Shown here: positions 63,193 through 64,000 of the stretch, piece by piece
Numbering within the stretch: position 1 is the stretch's first letter
Layout of the letters: each line of letters opens with the position of its first letter
Origin: Sphingomonas flavescens
GTDB lineage: Bacteria > Pseudomonadota > Alphaproteobacteria > Sphingomonadales > Sphingomonadaceae
Reading direction: 5' to 3'
Assembly (NCBI RefSeq): GCF_030866745.1
Contig: NZ_CP133016.1
Coordinates: 248,001-312,000 of the forward strand
DNA: 64,000 nucleotides
The notes under the pieces: model-generated
Told to the model about the DNA's origin: nothing
Database searches by the model: none
What the model saw: only the letters and a program-made list of their open reading frames with translations
Translations under genes and position numbers: made by a program

Positions 63193-63945
63193 TTATTCCG
63201 CGACCATCGCCTTCAGCGCCCGAGCATCCTCGATTGCGTGGCCATGGATGTCGTTGTTGAAATAGCACCAGACGCTGCGGCCCCGGTTGCGCTGTTCGCG
63301 GCACCAATCCGCCCAGACAGCGAGCAGCTCTTTACCATATAGGCCGTGATAGCGACCGCTCGTGCCGTGGAAGCGGATGTACGCGGTGCTGCCGCTCGCC
63401 CAGCGCGGTGAGATGAGTCCGCGGAGATCGTGCACCACGAAGCCGACATCGTGCCGGTCGAGCAGTTCGAGGACTTCCTCTTCGTACCAGCTGCGATGGC
63501 GGAACTCGACGACGTGCAAGAGGTCAGCCGGGAGTCGGCTTAAGAACGCGTCCAGCCGTTCGACATTTTTGTGGAGGCTTGGCGGCAACTGATAAAGCAG
63601 CGGCCCGAGCTTGTCCTGGAGTGGGCGAGCAAGCGCGATGAAGCGATCCGTCTCCTCCTCGCAATCCAAAAGCTTCTTCATGTGCGTGATGAAACGGTTG
63701 ACCTTCACCGCGTAGCGAAAGCCAGGCGGCGCCTTCTCGCGCCAGCCCTCGAATGTTGACGCTAAAGGCAGACGGTAGAAGCTGGCGTTGATCTCGACCG
63801 TGTCGAACTGCGACGCGTAATGCTCGAACCACCGTTTCTGTGGCAGACCCTCGGGATAGAAGATCCCGCGCCAGTGCCGGTAGACCCAGCCGGAGCAACC
63901 GACATGAATGCCTGGTGCTTCATGGGAAACAGTTGTTTGCTCCAT
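63193..63945 (-). CDS. DUF72-family protein (YecE-like)
   Basis: A 250-residue TIM-barrel protein. Landmarks are HVGCSGWVYRHWRGIFYPEG, FDTVEINASFYRLP, YAVKVNRFITHMKKL, LGPLLYQLPPSL, VVEFRHRSWYEEEV and YFNNDIHGHAIEDA. DUF72 proteins have no established function; conserved residues cluster in an active-site-like pocket. ATG 63945 is used. It stands 44 bases above the oxygenase gene and may share its transcript. Confidence 0.85.
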   Translation of the reverse strand: MEQTTVSHEAPGIHVGCSGWVYRHWRGIFYPEGLPQKRWFEHYASQFDTVEINASFYRLPLASTFEGWREKAPPGFRYAVKVNRFITHMKKLLDCEEETDRFIALARPLQDKLGPLLYQLPPSLHKNVERLDAFLSRLPADLLHVVEFRHRSWYEEEVLELLDRHDVGFVVHDLRGLISPRWASGSTAYIRFHGTSGRYHGLYGKELLAVWADWCREQRNRGRSVWCYFNNDIHGHAIEDARALKAMVAE

Positions 63946-64000
63946 CGTTGCAGCCTCAGAACAACCACGCAGGGGATTGCGCGCGCATGCTGAAGGTCAT
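63946..64000. other. Unassigned window end
   Basis: The last 55 bases carry either the final codons of a minus-strand frame ending at TGA 63958-63956 or the start of a plus-strand frame at ATG 63987. Too little is present to choose. Confidence 0.3.

Overview
The window is a GC-rich, gene-dense chromosomal segment of an alphaproteobacterium, most likely Sphingomonadales (Sphingomonas/Sphingomicrobium-like). Pointers are a C4-type 5-aminolevulinate synthase (hemA), family-5 uracil-DNA glycosylase, DUF2842, the zapA-6S RNA-fau order, the yidC-yidD-rnpA-rpmH block, a large TonB-dependent receptor, and a REP-like palindrome with CTTCGACAAGCTCAG arms. No prophage, insertion sequence, integrase or CRISPR array was seen. 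Almost all of it is housekeeping chromosome.

Layout. 1-4.4 kb: hisN-type phosphatase (cut by the window edge), tRNA-Lys, folK, uracil-DNA glycosylase, a GNAT acetyltransferase and the agmatine-to-putrescine pair aguA-aguB. 4.5-7.8 kb: exported S9 peptidase, rpsD and two tandem small exported Cys-pair proteins. 7.8-13.1 kb, minus strand: trmJ, nrdR, glyA, rpiB, hemA, murI. 13.2-19 kb, plus strand: plsY, dprA, a GFA-type zinc protein, topA, dut, a MoeB/ThiF enzyme. 19-24.2 kb, minus strand: coaB and coaC as two separate genes, a DUF885 protein, ubiB, ubiE. 24.2-27.2 kb: mutM, rpsT, dnaA. 27.2-33.6 kb: a DUF4136 lipoprotein, trpS, murJ, secB, then Tim44-like, mltA and smr. 33.7-43.4 kb: GGDEF/EAL protein, dapE, TonB receptor behind a doubled palindromic operator, cupin, GST, engB, yidC, yidD, rnpA, rpmH, PGPGW protein. 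43.5-52 kb: comM, tRNA-Leu, a 1027-residue hybrid histidine kinase, AI-2E transporter, tRNA-Asp, a membrane J-domain protein, SleB-type hydrolase and small membrane proteins. 52-53.6 kb: fau, 6S RNA, zapA and a coiled-coil partner. 53.6-61.3 kb: transketolase, gap, pgk and class I fba, interrupted by a small RiPP cluster. The last 2.7 kb carries thiE, a 2OG-Fe(II) oxygenase and a DUF72 protein.

The most interesting locus is at 57.8-60.3 kb. A 36-residue precursor-like peptide gene (too short for usual gene calling) sits directly upstream of an asparagine-synthetase-like macrolactam synthetase. A transglutaminase-like B2 protease faces it from the other strand, immediately behind pgk. This looks like a minimal lasso-peptide-type pathway lacking a visible leader-binding (RRE/B1) protein, exporter and isopeptidase. 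The precursor also lacks the usual leader Thr at -2.

A second notable locus is rnpA-rpmH. The RNase P protein frame has no ATG, GTG or TTG start after rpmH. Its only canonical start lies upstream of the rpmH start, so rpmH is wholly nested out of frame inside rnpA, as has been described in Thermus. At the scale of the whole window, five of eleven convergent gene pairs overlap by exactly four bases, with shared stop codons.
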